Below are positions 46,592 through 57,971 of a stretch of DNA of 64,000 bases, in pieces (position 1 is the first letter of the stretch; each line of letters opens with the position of its first letter). The stretch covers positions 38,691,390 through 38,755,389 of the forward strand of contig NC_080425.1 in the NCBI RefSeq assembly GCF_029873635.1, given 5' to 3'. The translations under genes and the position numbers were made by a program. Below the pieces are notes generated by a model that did not search any database, had not been told where the DNA came from, and saw only the letters and a program-made list of their open reading frames with translations. This DNA is from Malania oleifera (taxonomy: Eukaryota; Streptophyta; Magnoliopsida; Santalales; Ximeniaceae).

Positions 46592-46976
46592 TGATTACAT
46601 GCTTAAACTACGTAATTAGTCATTTTAATCTAAGAATTAGGGCTTATATTTTTAATTAAATACTTAATTACTCTCAATATTTTAACAAGGTGTCTTATTT
46701 ATAATCTCTGGGTTTTATTAAGCAATTTATGAATTTTTGGCATTTTTTTTATCGCAGAAAAATTATCGGGAGCTAAAACCAACATCAGTTCGTAATTCAC
46801 GCATAATTTTTCCATCCAAACTATGATCGAGACAATTCGAGATTTTAGAGATGGATGAGAAGATTATCTACAACTTCCGTATTTTAAGTTTTGAGAGAAA
46901 TGGGCTCCAAGAGGATCAAAATTGGCCTCGTTAGCGGAGAGAAAAATCAGAAAAAAAAAAAAAAGTGGGGGGGAAG

Positions 46977-47013
<37 letters not shown>

Positions 47014-47771
47014 ACATGTAAATTTGATGTGACCCTGCCATGTAGGCCAGGTCCAGTTGTCTTTGACAGGCCTCTTTCGTGGGTCGTAGGGTAGGTTTCT
47101 CTCCCCCTGCCCTTATATCCCTTCTTTTCTCACACAACTTTAGTAAGCCCCCGGGGCTCTCTTCCTTGCCTTCTCTGCTTCCCTGCCTCTCCTACCCCGC
47201 AGCCCTCTCTTTTCCTTCCCTACTCCAACTCTCTCACCCTCTCTGCCCTTCCCTCTCTAGTTCTCTCTCTTCTTCCCTTATCCCAGCTCCTTCTCTTGGC
47301 CCTCTCTCCCTTTTTTTCCTACATTTTCCTCCAATTCATCTCCTCTTCCTCTCCCCTATCCTCTTCTCTTCTCTCTCTCCTTTTCCCTTCCTTGTTTTCC
47401 GTCTTGCTTTCCTTCAAAAGTCATTGCAACCACCCTGCTCTTGGCTGCTGTCCAGAAGCTGCAGTTGCCACCAGCTTGCCGTGAAGTTTCCCCTCTGCTC
47501 CGGCCGCCATTCCAGCGCTGCTCCACAGGCCGAGACCTCCTTCCTCCTTTCTGATGTGCCGAGAAGGCCAGAGCACTAGAACCCGCTGCTGTCTGTTGCT
47601 ACTACTGCTCCACGGGCCGAGACTTTTACAACTCCTTCCTCCAGACCACCAGCACCACCCTGAGAAGGACTACTCCACCACCTTTTTGCCACGCACCAGC
47701 CAAGCCACACCCGAAGTCAACCTCTTGCTACAACTCAAAGCTGCCAAGCACAACTCCATCATCCACCACAG

Positions 47772-47836
<65 letters not shown>

Positions 47837-48307
47837 TTCTTTATTGTTTGTTGAATATTATTATTTTTTTTTTATTGAAGTTGATTTGAATTTTTAGATG
47901 TTAAATATTGTTTAAGGTGTTTAATTATTGCTGAGGTTATTTATTTAATTATTTTCTCTTAATTAGCGGTAGATTTAATTAGTAGGTTGAGTTATTTAAT
48001 CAATTAAATTAAGTCTGGTTTGGTTCTAAAAAAAAGAATAAAATACAAAAAGAAAAAAATTTATTTTTGTTTTTACAAATTAAATTAGTTGTCTTTCTTT
48101 TTTAAAATTTAATTTTTGTATTGAAGCTCGATTTAGTTTAAGGTCTGAACTAAGTTCAGTAACTTTTAAATTTCGATTGGAAAAACGTAAAATTTGATAT
48201 TAAACCACATTCCATAAGGAGATGATCTAACCTTTGGGCTAAATATTACACGACAAAACTCCTATACTTGGGATAGCTTCCGAACTGCTCATTTTTCGAG
48301 TGAGTCA
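46592..48307 (+). repeat. Athila-like 5' LTR
   Basis: 1716 bp, collinear with the 3' LTR except for a ~330-bp gap near 48140 relative to 56060-56410. Includes (ATA)n at about 46977-47010 and a long (CT)n at about 47772-47823. Confidence 0.92.
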
Positions 48308-48330
48308 AGTTTTTGACGCCATTGTCGTGG
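48308..48330 (+). other. Athila-like primer binding site
   Basis: tttttgacgccattgtcg directly after the LTR; a degraded form of the TGGCGCCGTTGCC-type site (tRNA-Asp) common in Athila elements. Confidence 0.7.
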
Positions 48331-48540
48331 AGTGCCAGCTTTAATTTCAAATTTTGTGTTTTTCCAATTATTTCTTATTTTTCATTAAATAAAAAATTAA
48401 AAAATCAAAAAATCAAAAAATCAAAAAAATAAAAAATTGAAAATTTTGAAAAAAAAAAAATTGATCATGCATGTTTGCTACTGTGTTAGTGGATTTCTTC
48501 TGCCTGCATTGATGTTTGATGCCCTGAGTTTGAGATAAAA

Positions 48541-49052
48541 TGAATAGACTGTGTAGAATTTCACTTAACACCAGTAGGGATACACAAAGCACAGAATCTG
48601 ACTATTCTCCTGTTAGTTTTAAGAGTGATTCTAAAATTGATTTGAGCAATCTGTTTGACCAATTCTTTGAGGAAGTCATGGCTGCACCTGCACCACGTAC
48701 ACTTTAAGATTTTCTGCAGCCCACGCACACAACTACACCATCATGCATTGTGTTGCCACAAGATGCACCAAACCTCAATATTAAGCATGGCACGTTATCT
48801 GTGATAGCCCAGTTTCAGGGAATGGATTCTGCGAGTCCATGCCAACACTTGAAAAATTTTGAGTTAGTTTGAACCACTTTCATTAATAGGGTTGGAACTG
48901 ATGAATATATCAAACTTCGCTTATTTCCCTTTTATTGAAAGATAAGGCAAAAATATGGTTTAATTCTCTGCAACCTAACTCTATTAATAGTTTGGCTGAA
49001 ATGCAACGTGAGTTCTTACAGAAGTTCTTTCCCTTTCAAAGAACTCAATACC
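48541..49052 (+). pseudogene. Athila-like gag, first part
   Basis: ATG at 48541, MNRLCRISLNTSRDTQSTES, then QFQGMDSASPCQHLKNFELV, DEYIKLRLFPF (one-base shift), LKDKAKIWFNSLQPNSINSL and EFLQKFFPFQRTQ. This is the retrotransposon gag core. Contains stops (48706-48708, 48870-48872) and a frameshift. Interrupted at 49053. Confidence 0.85.
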
Positions 49053-50927
49053 TGCAACTCTGAATTTCGTCAACGAATGGGAGAGTTCGTCGACGAATTG
49101 CCTCTTAACCTCGTCGACGAGGTGACGTGGCTTGTTGATAAAGCTCTTAGTATAAATAGCCAAAACCTTAGATTTTACGCAGAAAAATTGACGAAAATCT
49201 CTCTCTCTCTCTCCTCTCTCTTCGATTTTGGCTCCGTCGTTCGCCAGATCAACGATCTAAGGCCACAACAACGCTCTTGGGGAAGTTCTCTCCAAATCTG
49301 CCAGAGTGGATCGTGGGTGGGACTGAGTTGAAATTCATCCCTGAGTTAAGATCAGGTTTTTTATGCAAAATTTGGTCTTCCCGTAGTTATAGGAAATGTT
49401 ATTCATAGAAAAATAATGAAGTTTAGTTCTAGGAATTGTTGAATTTAGGGTGTTGAACGGGGAACCCTACGAGGGCAGGACCGGTATTTTAGGGGGTTTC
49501 CTTTCAGTGTCAGGTAAGGGAGTAAACTAAAGAAGTTATTTTCCATGCAAATTATATTATTATTATTTATTAGCAAATTTATTTTCACGAAGCATGTATT
49601 AAATATATGAAGAGATTGGTTATAATGCATGTTTGAGAAAATACTGTCATTATGTTGAAATGTATATATATTAATAAGATATGCCAGGAAATACGATTTT
49701 AAGAATGGAATGTACAGTTTATTCAGCAATGTGTGGTATGAATATTATTTACTTGAAAAGTATTATGTGATGGAAATTTTACAAATAAAGCATGTTTTTA
49801 CAGATTATAAGATAATGCAGTACATTATAGTGTCAAATACATGATAAATGAATTATTTATTTAGAACGATATTTATGTAATGTTCGACACAAGGCCGTGA
49901 TTGATAGCCGGCACCAGGTCGTGTATGATGTATGATTTCGGCACAAGGTCGTATTTATATGTATGATTTTAGCACAAGGCCGCACATGTGAAAGTAATCA
50001 ACGCAAGGTTTTATGTATTTTGTTATCACAGAAAATGCTATCAATCTATTTGCACTAAACTATATATTATCATGTATTATCTATTATCAGAACCCGGATG
50101 GTAGTTTAGTTTAGTTACAGGAACACGGTACCATAGCCAATCGTCCCACAAGGGGGTGAGAGATGGATAGTCAATGTGGCTTTCAGTGTAAAGTTGTAGA
50201 CATCCACCTAGTAATCCGGACCAGGGTGTGGTGGGCTCATCGTACTTAGAGATATTTTTGACTCGGCAGTGGTCGGCCAGCCATTGTCAGGTCCCGTCTT
50301 CGGGCCGCACAACCTGTCATGAGGGGTAATACATGACATCAGCAAGCTATACATCCTAGGTAAATTTTCAGTATTATCAGTTATATCAGACATTTTATGA
50401 TCAATATAAACAAATAGAAACTATGAAAGTTATGTTTATTCAGATATGTTATGATGAATGTTTTCAGATATATGAAATGTACTGTATATGTATAATTGCA
50501 TTCAATATTCATGTTGCCACACAACTGTATTTAGTTTATTTTCTCTTACTGAAAAGTGTCTCACCCCCCCCCCCCCCGAACATAAATAATTTTTAGGAAA
50601 CCCATAAAGACCGGCGGATCGAGGCCGTTGTTGAGTCTATTGAGTTACCCCGCTAGGAGGGTAAGTTTGGACTAGGATCACAAGTTTTTTAGATGTGGGA
50701 TCCTAGAGATATTTATGTATTATTTTTAGGAGATATATATAAACATAGTGTTTTGGTTTATAGTTAACTCTAGTATTATATATTTTGTAGTTATCAGAAT
50801 GATGATTTATATTTACTACTGCCTAAGTTCCGCTGTGTATGACAGGTGTCCCCGTTACCCACGGGTTCGGGTTGTCTTTAATGTTAAATATGTTTTTATT
50901 TTACGATAAATTAAGCAGGTTGTTACA
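49053..50927 (+). mobile_element. Chromovirus-like solo LTR inside Athila gag
   Basis: TGCAACTCTGAATTTCGTC... to ...GCAGGTTGTTACA, 1875 bp. Opens with ttcgtcgacgaa and cctcgtcgacgagg palindromes (49085-49125), has tandem 'ggcacaaggtcgt' units (49885-49985), the 'ttactgaaaagtgtctcacc' block (50548) and a 'ttccgctgtg' block (50829). No flanking 5-bp repeat could be matched (ATACC and CTATC). Confidence 0.8.
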
Positions 50928-51840
50928 CTATCATTCTTCGATTATTTAGCTGAGAGTGCCCAACAATGGAACACACGTCATGAATGAGCACCAATAGCAG
51001 CACAACCTCTTAGAGCGATCAGCGGTGGAGGCAGATACGAGGTTAAAAAGGAAACTAGCTTACATGCTCTTGTTGCTACGTTGTCTAAGAAACTGGAGGT
51101 TATGGAATCAAAAAAAGCGAAAGTTGAGGATTGCTCTATCTGTAAGACCTTAGACCACAGACCTCAAGACTATCAATTCCTACCAGTATGGCAAGAGAGT
51201 AGATCTAATTGGGTGCCATCGGCGAATTGGGTTAACAAAATGCAGAATCAGCCGTTCTCAAACACTTATAACCCAGGATGGAGGAATCATCCGAACATCT
51301 CGTGGAGGAATGATCAGCTCGGTCCATCATCCTCCTAGTATTAGCAAGTTCCTCAACCTTATGCACCGCTCCGCAACCAACATATCACCCAGTTGCAACT
51401 CCTTAACCATAGTATCAGCCATAACAGATTTCTTAGAACTACGCACCATTGGGATTCCAACCAACTCTAGCTCCTATTCTAGCAAAGAATAGCATAGCGC
51501 AAATGGAAAACATGCTCTAGCAGTTCATGCATCTTCAGGTTACGACCAACGGAGAATTGAGAGATACTATGAACAAGATGAGTACACAACTGAATACCCT
51601 ATAAAAAGGGCAATTTCCAACACAGCCTCAGCCTAATCCCCAGATATATAGATAGCAACCAGTGCACAATGTTTCAGGGGATGCTTTTAAGTCAGCTAAG
51701 ACAGTTATTACCTTGCGAAGCGGAAAAGAAGTTACTTGTCTTGAAATGTCCACTAATCAACAAACAGTCTCTCTAACACCTGAAGTGACAGATGAGACAA
51801 ATGAGGGAAAAAATCAGATGAGGCCAGCACAAGTTTAACA
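50928..51840 (+). pseudogene. Athila-like gag, second part
   Basis: FFDYLAESAQQWNTRHERAP, RAISGGGRYEVKKETSLHAL, then VEDCSICKTLDHRPQDYQFL, a CCHC-like knuckle with altered spacing (C-x2-C-x3-D/H), and Asn/Trp/Pro-rich segments (NPGWRNHPNISWRND). Stops after 51338 and later. About 180 bp of gag seems missing relative to intact Athila, around the LTR insertion. Confidence 0.75.
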
Positions 51841-52139
51841 AAGTCAGATAATAAGGAGGATTAGCCAGTCAAGGATTATCAACTTATGGTACCCTACCCT
51901 CAGCGGTTGACATCTAGTTAAAAGAAAAAGTATCACACTGAGATCTAAGAAATATTCAAACAAGTGAAGATCAACATTCCACTTCTAGAGGCTATACAAC
52001 AAATCCTTGCATAAGAAAAATTCCTAAAAGACCTATGCACGGTAAAAAGGAAATTGAACATGAAGAAACAGGCTTTCTTAACAAAGCAAGTTAGCACATA
52101 GATATTGAGTCAGGCTCCGTAGAAGCTTAGAGAGCCTGG

Positions 52140-52698
52140 TTCTCCCACCATTTCGATCATGATTGGTGAATCTCGTATTGGGAGAGCTCTACTTGACTTG
52201 GGGAGTTGTGTGAACCTGCTCCCATTTTCAATATATGAATAGCTGGGTTTAGGTGAGCTGAAGAAGACTACTATGATGCTACAGTTAGCAAACAGATCCG
52301 TAAAAGCTCCACAAGGCGTTGTCGAGGATGTATTGATTCAAGTCGACAAATTTTACTACCCAATTGACTTCATTGTTCTAGACATGCAGCAGCCTGTGTC
52401 CACCATATATCAGGCACCTGTTATTCTCGGCCGACTATTCCTTGCCACTTCTAATGCCTTGATTAACTATCGAAGTGGAGTACTCAAGCTCATGTTCGGA
52501 AACATGACACTGGAAATGAATGTGTTTAATAAGACGTCGACTAGGTGTGATGATTTGGAAGTACACGCATTAGATGTAGTGGATGACTTGGATACGTTGG
52601 AGCTATTATCAGCATTTGGTCCTGATGGTGCATTTGAGAATGAAGCTCCTAAACAACCTGAGGTAATTGATGAGAAAGTTCCTTTGATTAGCGCATAA
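52140..52698 (+). pseudogene. Athila-like aspartic protease
   Basis: Contains IGESRIGRALLDLGSCVNLL (catalytic D-L-G motif, usually D-T/S/L-G), LGELKKTTMMLQLANRSVKA, GVVEDVLIQVDKFYYPIDFI, VLDM and VILGRLFLATSNALI. A stop near 52240 lies between the active site and the rest. Typical retropepsin of the Athila group. Confidence 0.85.
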
Positions 52699-52899
52699 CT
52701 TGAATCTAAGGGGTAGTTCACATAGATAAATGCAATACCTATTCGTGATGTGCAATGGAGACCGCCGGAGTTGACAATGTTAGACATCATCTATCCAATC
52801 ACCAACATGTCATGTGGTCCTCGGGTTGATGATATTGTGACCTTCTTTTCCACCAATCAAACACCAATGTAGGATAAGCAACAGTTCTTTTCAGATGTT

Positions 52900-53240
52900 A
52901 AGATCATATTTGAGAAGACGGGTTATCATAACAGAAAAGCATGGTTCGATAAATTTGTTGATGCGCACTGGGCTCACCGAACTGCAATCAAGAAAATTTC
53001 AAGGATGACTCCATATAGGTTGATTTATGGTAAGGCATGTTATGTACCTGTTAAAATTCAGCATTATGTATTTTTGATCATAAAACAGATTGACTTTTTA
53101 CTTGAAAATGTCATAGGGTTGAGAAAGTTGCAAGTGCGTACGCTTACAGAATCCAAGGGGAAAGTCTATTACAAGGACCGTTTAGAGAAGAAGCAGATGA
53201 AGGTGTTGCATAAACTCAAGGATAACCAACCCTTCCCAAA
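52900..53240 (+). pseudogene. Athila-like integrase C-terminus
   Basis: WFDKFVDAHWAHRTAIKKIS, RMTPYRLIYGKACYVPVKIQ, then VRTLTESKGKVYYKDRLEKK. The whole RT-RNase H and integrase core are absent between 52700 and 52900. Confidence 0.85.
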
Positions 53241-53295
53241 TCACCAAGACCCTCTATGCAACTCTAGATACCGTTTGTTTTCTTGGAGATCCTGA

Positions 53296-54565
53296 TGTGA
53301 CTCGTATATCATTGAACATGCTCATTCCCATGGCATAGTAGAACTAGTGGATCCAACGAATGATAACAGCGTCATGGTCAAGGAACAGCAACTTAAGCCT
53401 CCCACGATCCCATTCGATCCCAATAAAGAGGTCTTGCTTCTACAAGACACTAGGGAAGTCTTCTGACCTTTCTATTTTACTACTTTCTTTTTCCTTTTTT
53501 TTCTTTTCATTTTATTTTTTTTTTATTTCTATTTTACTTCTGGATGATTCCTTGTACACTAGTATCTGTTTTTTATTTACTAGCCTAGAGGTGACATCTA
53601 GTGGTGAGATAGAAACCTAGGTCTTGTAGCCTACTCAAGATGTGAAGGCTGAGCCACCCATAGAAATAGACTTAATTTATGGACCACTGTTCGAGCTTAA
53701 TTCTCATTGATGGTATGAAGATAACAAAAGAAGGGTAATAATTGTCCTAATTGACCAAGAAAAGATAGAAATTGAAGAATGAGCAGAAGAAAGAATAAGA
53801 AATAGAAATGAACATGAAATAAAATGCTAATGCTTGCTCCACAAAAATATCGCAAAAAAGTCAAGGACATGACACATGTTCTCCACATATAAAGATTCTT
53901 CAACTGATTAGTGTCTCGGATGTATTAATGACAAGTTTGTGAATAAGTTAATCTAGGGTGGTCTCAGTTGGACATGGCGAGTAGGTGAGAAGATGCTAGG
54001 GTGAAGGACCCGACACCTCATAGATAGGCTAGATCTTTCTCAAACTAATCCACTACATACACTTAGCATTTGTTCCTTTCAATATGTGGGATGTATAATC
54101 GTGACACTCCTCCTCACATATGACGAGTGAACCTATTCTTTTTGAGTGTTTTTTAGGGTATACCAGTTAGGCTGAGTCAAAACGACCGTTCTATAGGTGT
54201 CCACTGGTATCCCAAATGTAATGAGTCACATACATCACACACACCTCGAGATTTCACCTATTTATACTCGAACTTATATGACCACATTAATTCTGAATTG
54301 TACCACTGGTTAACTTCATATGAGTATACTATTCTTAATTGCTATATAAACGATGAAACTTGCATGAGTGACGTGCTTCGAAGTTGTGTGCATTGAATAT
54401 GAATGAGCTTGTGTGAAATTCAGTTGTATTCCTGTATGCGAAATGGTATGGTTGTGTTGCATAGGCATTAATTTCATGTTTGCTGAAGTTAGTAATTGTG
54501 GATACCACCCTTAAAATTCATTCACGTTATTTGCTAGAGACTAGCAAAACGTTTGTTAGCGGGTG
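53296..54565 (+). other. Athila-like 3' non-coding zone
   Basis: No recognised protein domain. Mixed AT-rich sequence between integrase and 3' LTR; T-rich stretch at 53485-53530. Confidence 0.6.
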
Positions 54566-55731
54566 TGATTACGCGCTTCAAATGTGTACTTAGGTGTTTT
54601 AATCCGAGCATTAGGGCTTATATTTTTAATTAAATACCTAATTACTCTCAATATTTTAACAAGGTGTCTATTTATTATCTTTGGGTTTTATTGAGCAATT
54701 TATGAATTTTTGGCATTTTTTTTTATCATAAAAAAACTATCGGGAGCTAAAACCGGTATTAGTTCATAATTTGCACATAACTTTTTCGTCCGAGTTCCGA
54801 TCGAGACAATTTGAAATTCTGGAGAAGGATGAGAAAAAAATCTACAACTTTTGTGTTTTTAGCTTTGAGAGAAATGGGCTCTAGAAGGGTCAAAATTGGC
54901 CTCGTTCGCGAAGAGAAAAATGAGAAAAAAAAAAAGGAAAAGAAAAAAAATAATAATACACATGTAAATTTGATGTGACCTGGCCATACAGGCCGGGTTG
55001 GGTTGTCTTTGACGGGCCTTTCTCACAGGTCGTAGGGTAGGTCTCTCCCCCCCTCCCTTTATATCCCTTCTTTTCTCACACAACTCCAGCAAACCCTCGG
55101 GGCTCTCTTCCCTGCCTTCCCTGCTTCCCTGCCTCTCCTGCCCCACAGCCCCTCTATTCTCCTTCCCTACTCCAACCCTCTCACCCTCTCTACACTTCCC
55201 TCTCTAGTTCTCTTTATTCTTCCTTTTTCCCAGCTCCTTCTCTTGGCCCTCTCTCCCTTTCTCTTCTTTTTTTCTTGCATTCTCCTCCAGTTCATCTCCT
55301 CTTCCTCTCTCTTATCCTCTTCTCTTCTCTCTCTCCTTTTCCCTTCCTTGTTTTCCATCTTGCTATCCTTCAAAAGCCATTGCAGCCACCCTGCTCTTGG
55401 TTGCTATCCAGAAGCTGCAGTTGCCACCACTTTACCATGAAGTTTCCCCTCCACTCCGGCCGTCATTCCAGCACTGCTCCACAGGCCGAGACCTCCTTCC
55501 TCCTTGCTGATGTACCGAGAAGGCCAGAGCACCCTAAGTTGCTGCTGTTTGTTACTGCTACCGCTCCACAGGCCGAGACTTCTGCAACTCCTTCCTTCAG
55601 ACCACTAGCACCACCCCGAGAAAGGCTACTCCACCACCTTGTTGCCATGCACCAGCCAAGCCACACTCGAAGTCAACCTCCTGCTGCAACTCCAAGCTAC
55701 CAAGCACAAATCCATCATCCACCATAGCTTT

Positions 55732-55764
<33 letters not shown>

Positions 55765-56596
55765 TTCTTTATTGTTGGTTGAATTTTTTTTTATTGAAGT
55801 TGATTTGAATTTTTAGATGTTGAATATTATTTAAGGTGTTTAATTATTGTTAAGGTTATTTATTTAATTATTTTCTCTCAATTAGTGGTAGATTTAATTA
55901 GTAGGTTGAGCTATTTAATCAATTAAACTAAGTCCGTTTTGGTTCTAAAAAAAAGAATAAAATATAAAAAGAAAAAATTTATTTTTTGTTTTTAGAAATT
56001 AAATTAGTTGTCTTTCTTTTTTAAAATTTAATTTTTGTATTTAAGCTCGATTTAGTTTAGGGCTCATCTTATTAAAGTTCGTATTTTTATCGTGTTTGGT
56101 TATTGTTTAAGTTGTTAAGGCGTTAAATTTTTGTTAAGTTCGTGTTTGCGTTTAAATTTTGATTTTGATTCAAATTCTTGATTTTGTTAAAGGTTTGGTT
56201 TTTATCATTCACATTTGTGTTTGACTGAGTTTCCATTATTGCATGTTTTAATTACGTGTTAAAGTTACCGTCTTTTCTATTTCGAAGTTTAGCGTGTGTT
56301 TCAATATCTGCCTGGTTACACGTAGGGTTTCCGTTCTTGTTATTTAATTTGGTGCATGTTAGGATTAGGGTTTAATTTGTGTGTTCGTTTAATTTGTCAA
56401 AAGAAATCTCAAACAATCTTGAAAACCCCGAATCTGAACTAAGTTCAATAACCTTTTAATTTTGATTGGAAAAACGTAAAATTTAAGATTAAACTGCATT
56501 CCCTAAGGAGACGATCTAACCTTTATGCTGAATATTACACGACAGAACTCCTATACTTAGGATAGCTTCCGAGCTGCTCATTTTTCGAGTGAGTCA
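54566..56596 (+). repeat. Athila-like 3' LTR
   Basis: 2031 bp, TGATTACGCGC... to ...GAGTCA. It retains the ~330 bp missing from the 5' LTR. A pyrimidine-rich block at 55040-55790 gives long Ser/Leu/Pro-rich ORFs also seen in the 5' LTR; not genes. Confidence 0.92.
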
Positions 56597-57013
56597 AGGA
56601 GCACCGTCATGTAAGGTGTATTGGTTGTGGCTCAGCCCTATAATTTGAGCTGGGGAGTGTCCGCCCCGTAAGGATAGTGTAAGTGGCGTCGCTCCACCTG
56701 ATTAAAGTGAGCACTTAGTGAATCTTTGGGCTACTGGCTTAAGGCAGTGACATAGGCTGGTTTGGCCGAACCTTGATAACAACTTTGGTGTTCTTTCTCT
56801 TCCCTATACTCTTTACATTCTAGCACGTGCATGTTTATGTTTAAATTTATTATGCATGGTTTAAATATTCGCATATTCTTAATACCTATAAAATTGGTAA
56901 ATGCTTAGAAAGACCCTAAGTATTGCTATACTGATTGTGATTTGAAGTCGACCTAGGAAGAAATTTTTAAATACCCAATTCACTCCCCTATTGAGAATAC
57001 ACCATTCCTATCA

Positions 57014-57625
57014 TATCAAGTACTTGGTCTTTTGTTTTCAAGGCATAAACCTAAAGTTTTCTTGAATGGTCATCAATAAAAGTCAAGAAATAAAGTGCAC
57101 CACTATGTGACCTTACCTTCAAAGGACCACAAACATCAAAATGTACCTACTCTAGAAAATATGATTTTCTTGAAGGAGGGTGACTCTTGAATGAGATTCT
57201 TTTATGTTTTCCAACCAAGCAATGAGCATAGTTCTTTAGTGTAGCACTCTTCAAACCAAAAAGTTGATTCTTCCTCACTAAATAGTTAAGCCCCTTTTCA
57301 CTCATGTGATTAAACTATTTATGCCATAACTCAGTTGAGTTTTCATTTTCTATCACATTAACAATGCCTCTGTATGTTGAGGCATGCATCAAATATAGAT
57401 TTGAACGCTTGTTTCCTCGAGTTATAACCAAGTAGCCTTAGTCAATTTCCATTGACCCTCACCGAAGATGTTAGAAAATCCCTCATCATGCATCGAGCTT
57501 TCTTGCTAAAACCAAATTCAAACAAATATTTGGTACGTGCCAAACATTTCTAAGCTTCAGCTTTGTTCCATTGTTAGTCTCCAAACTGACATTTCCCATG
57601 CCAACAACTTGGGACAAGTCGTCAT
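57014..57625 (-). pseudogene. Tnt1-like Copia protease end to integrase (minus strand)
   Basis: On the minus strand: GMGNVSLETNNGTKLKLRNV WHVPNICLNLVLA (protease end), STELWHK..FNHMSEKGL (GAG-pre-integrase HH-type), LVGKHKRISFKSHPPSRKSY, VHFDVCGPLKVRSHSGALYF and FLTFIDDHSRKL.VYALKTKDQVLD (integrase core). Several stops. Continues at 44633 across the inserted LTR. Confidence 0.85.
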
Positions 57626-57813
57626 TGTAACGACCCCAAAAATAATATGTGTGTAAGAGTAATCCTAAAAAAAATTAAATAATAATAATAATAATAAATT
57701 AAATTAATAATTAATTAATTAATTAATAAGAATTATTAATTTAATAATATAATATATTAGTATATTAATATAATATAATATAATATAATATAATAATAAT
57801 AATAATAATAATA

Positions 57814-57850
<37 letters not shown>

Positions 57851-57928
57851 AGTAAGGATACTTCCAGAAGTATCCTATTTCAAATTCAAGATTTCAATTA
57901 AAGATTCATATAACCCCCCCCCCCCACA

Positions 57929-57971
<43 letters not shown>

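Larger units (their letters stand above)
46592..56596 (+). mobile_element. Athila-like Ty3/gypsy element with AGGAG target duplication
   Basis: LTRs 46592-48307 and 54566-56596 (TGATTAC...GAGTCA). The pentamer AGGAG at 46587-46591 and 56597-56601 is a perfect target-site duplication. PBS-like 'tttgacgccattgtcg' follows the 5' LTR, resembling the tRNA-Asp PBS of the Athila/Tat group. Internal order: gag, (inserted solo LTR), gag, protease, integrase C-terminus; RT, RNase H and most of integrase are deleted. Inactive. Confidence 0.93.
44634..57013 (+). mobile_element. Sirevirus-like solo LTR split by an Athila-like element
   Basis: Segments 44634-46591 and 56597-57013 form one LTR: TGTTGACTTTTTAAG... 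to ...CCATTCCTATCA. The break falls where the related LTR at about 41447-41460 reads continuously (gagaactaggtgcacc). Flanks CATCA (44629-44633) and TATCA (57014-57018) are a near-perfect 5-bp target duplication inside the minus-strand integrase (..KTKDQVLD / VFKQFQ..). No internal region, so a solo LTR. Confidence 0.88.

Noticed and set aside
47079..47889. 166-residue Ser/Leu/Pro-rich ORF and its neighbours
   Set aside because: Pyrimidine-rich low complexity inside the Athila-like 5' LTR; the same frames recur, with differences, in the 3' LTR (55243-55727).
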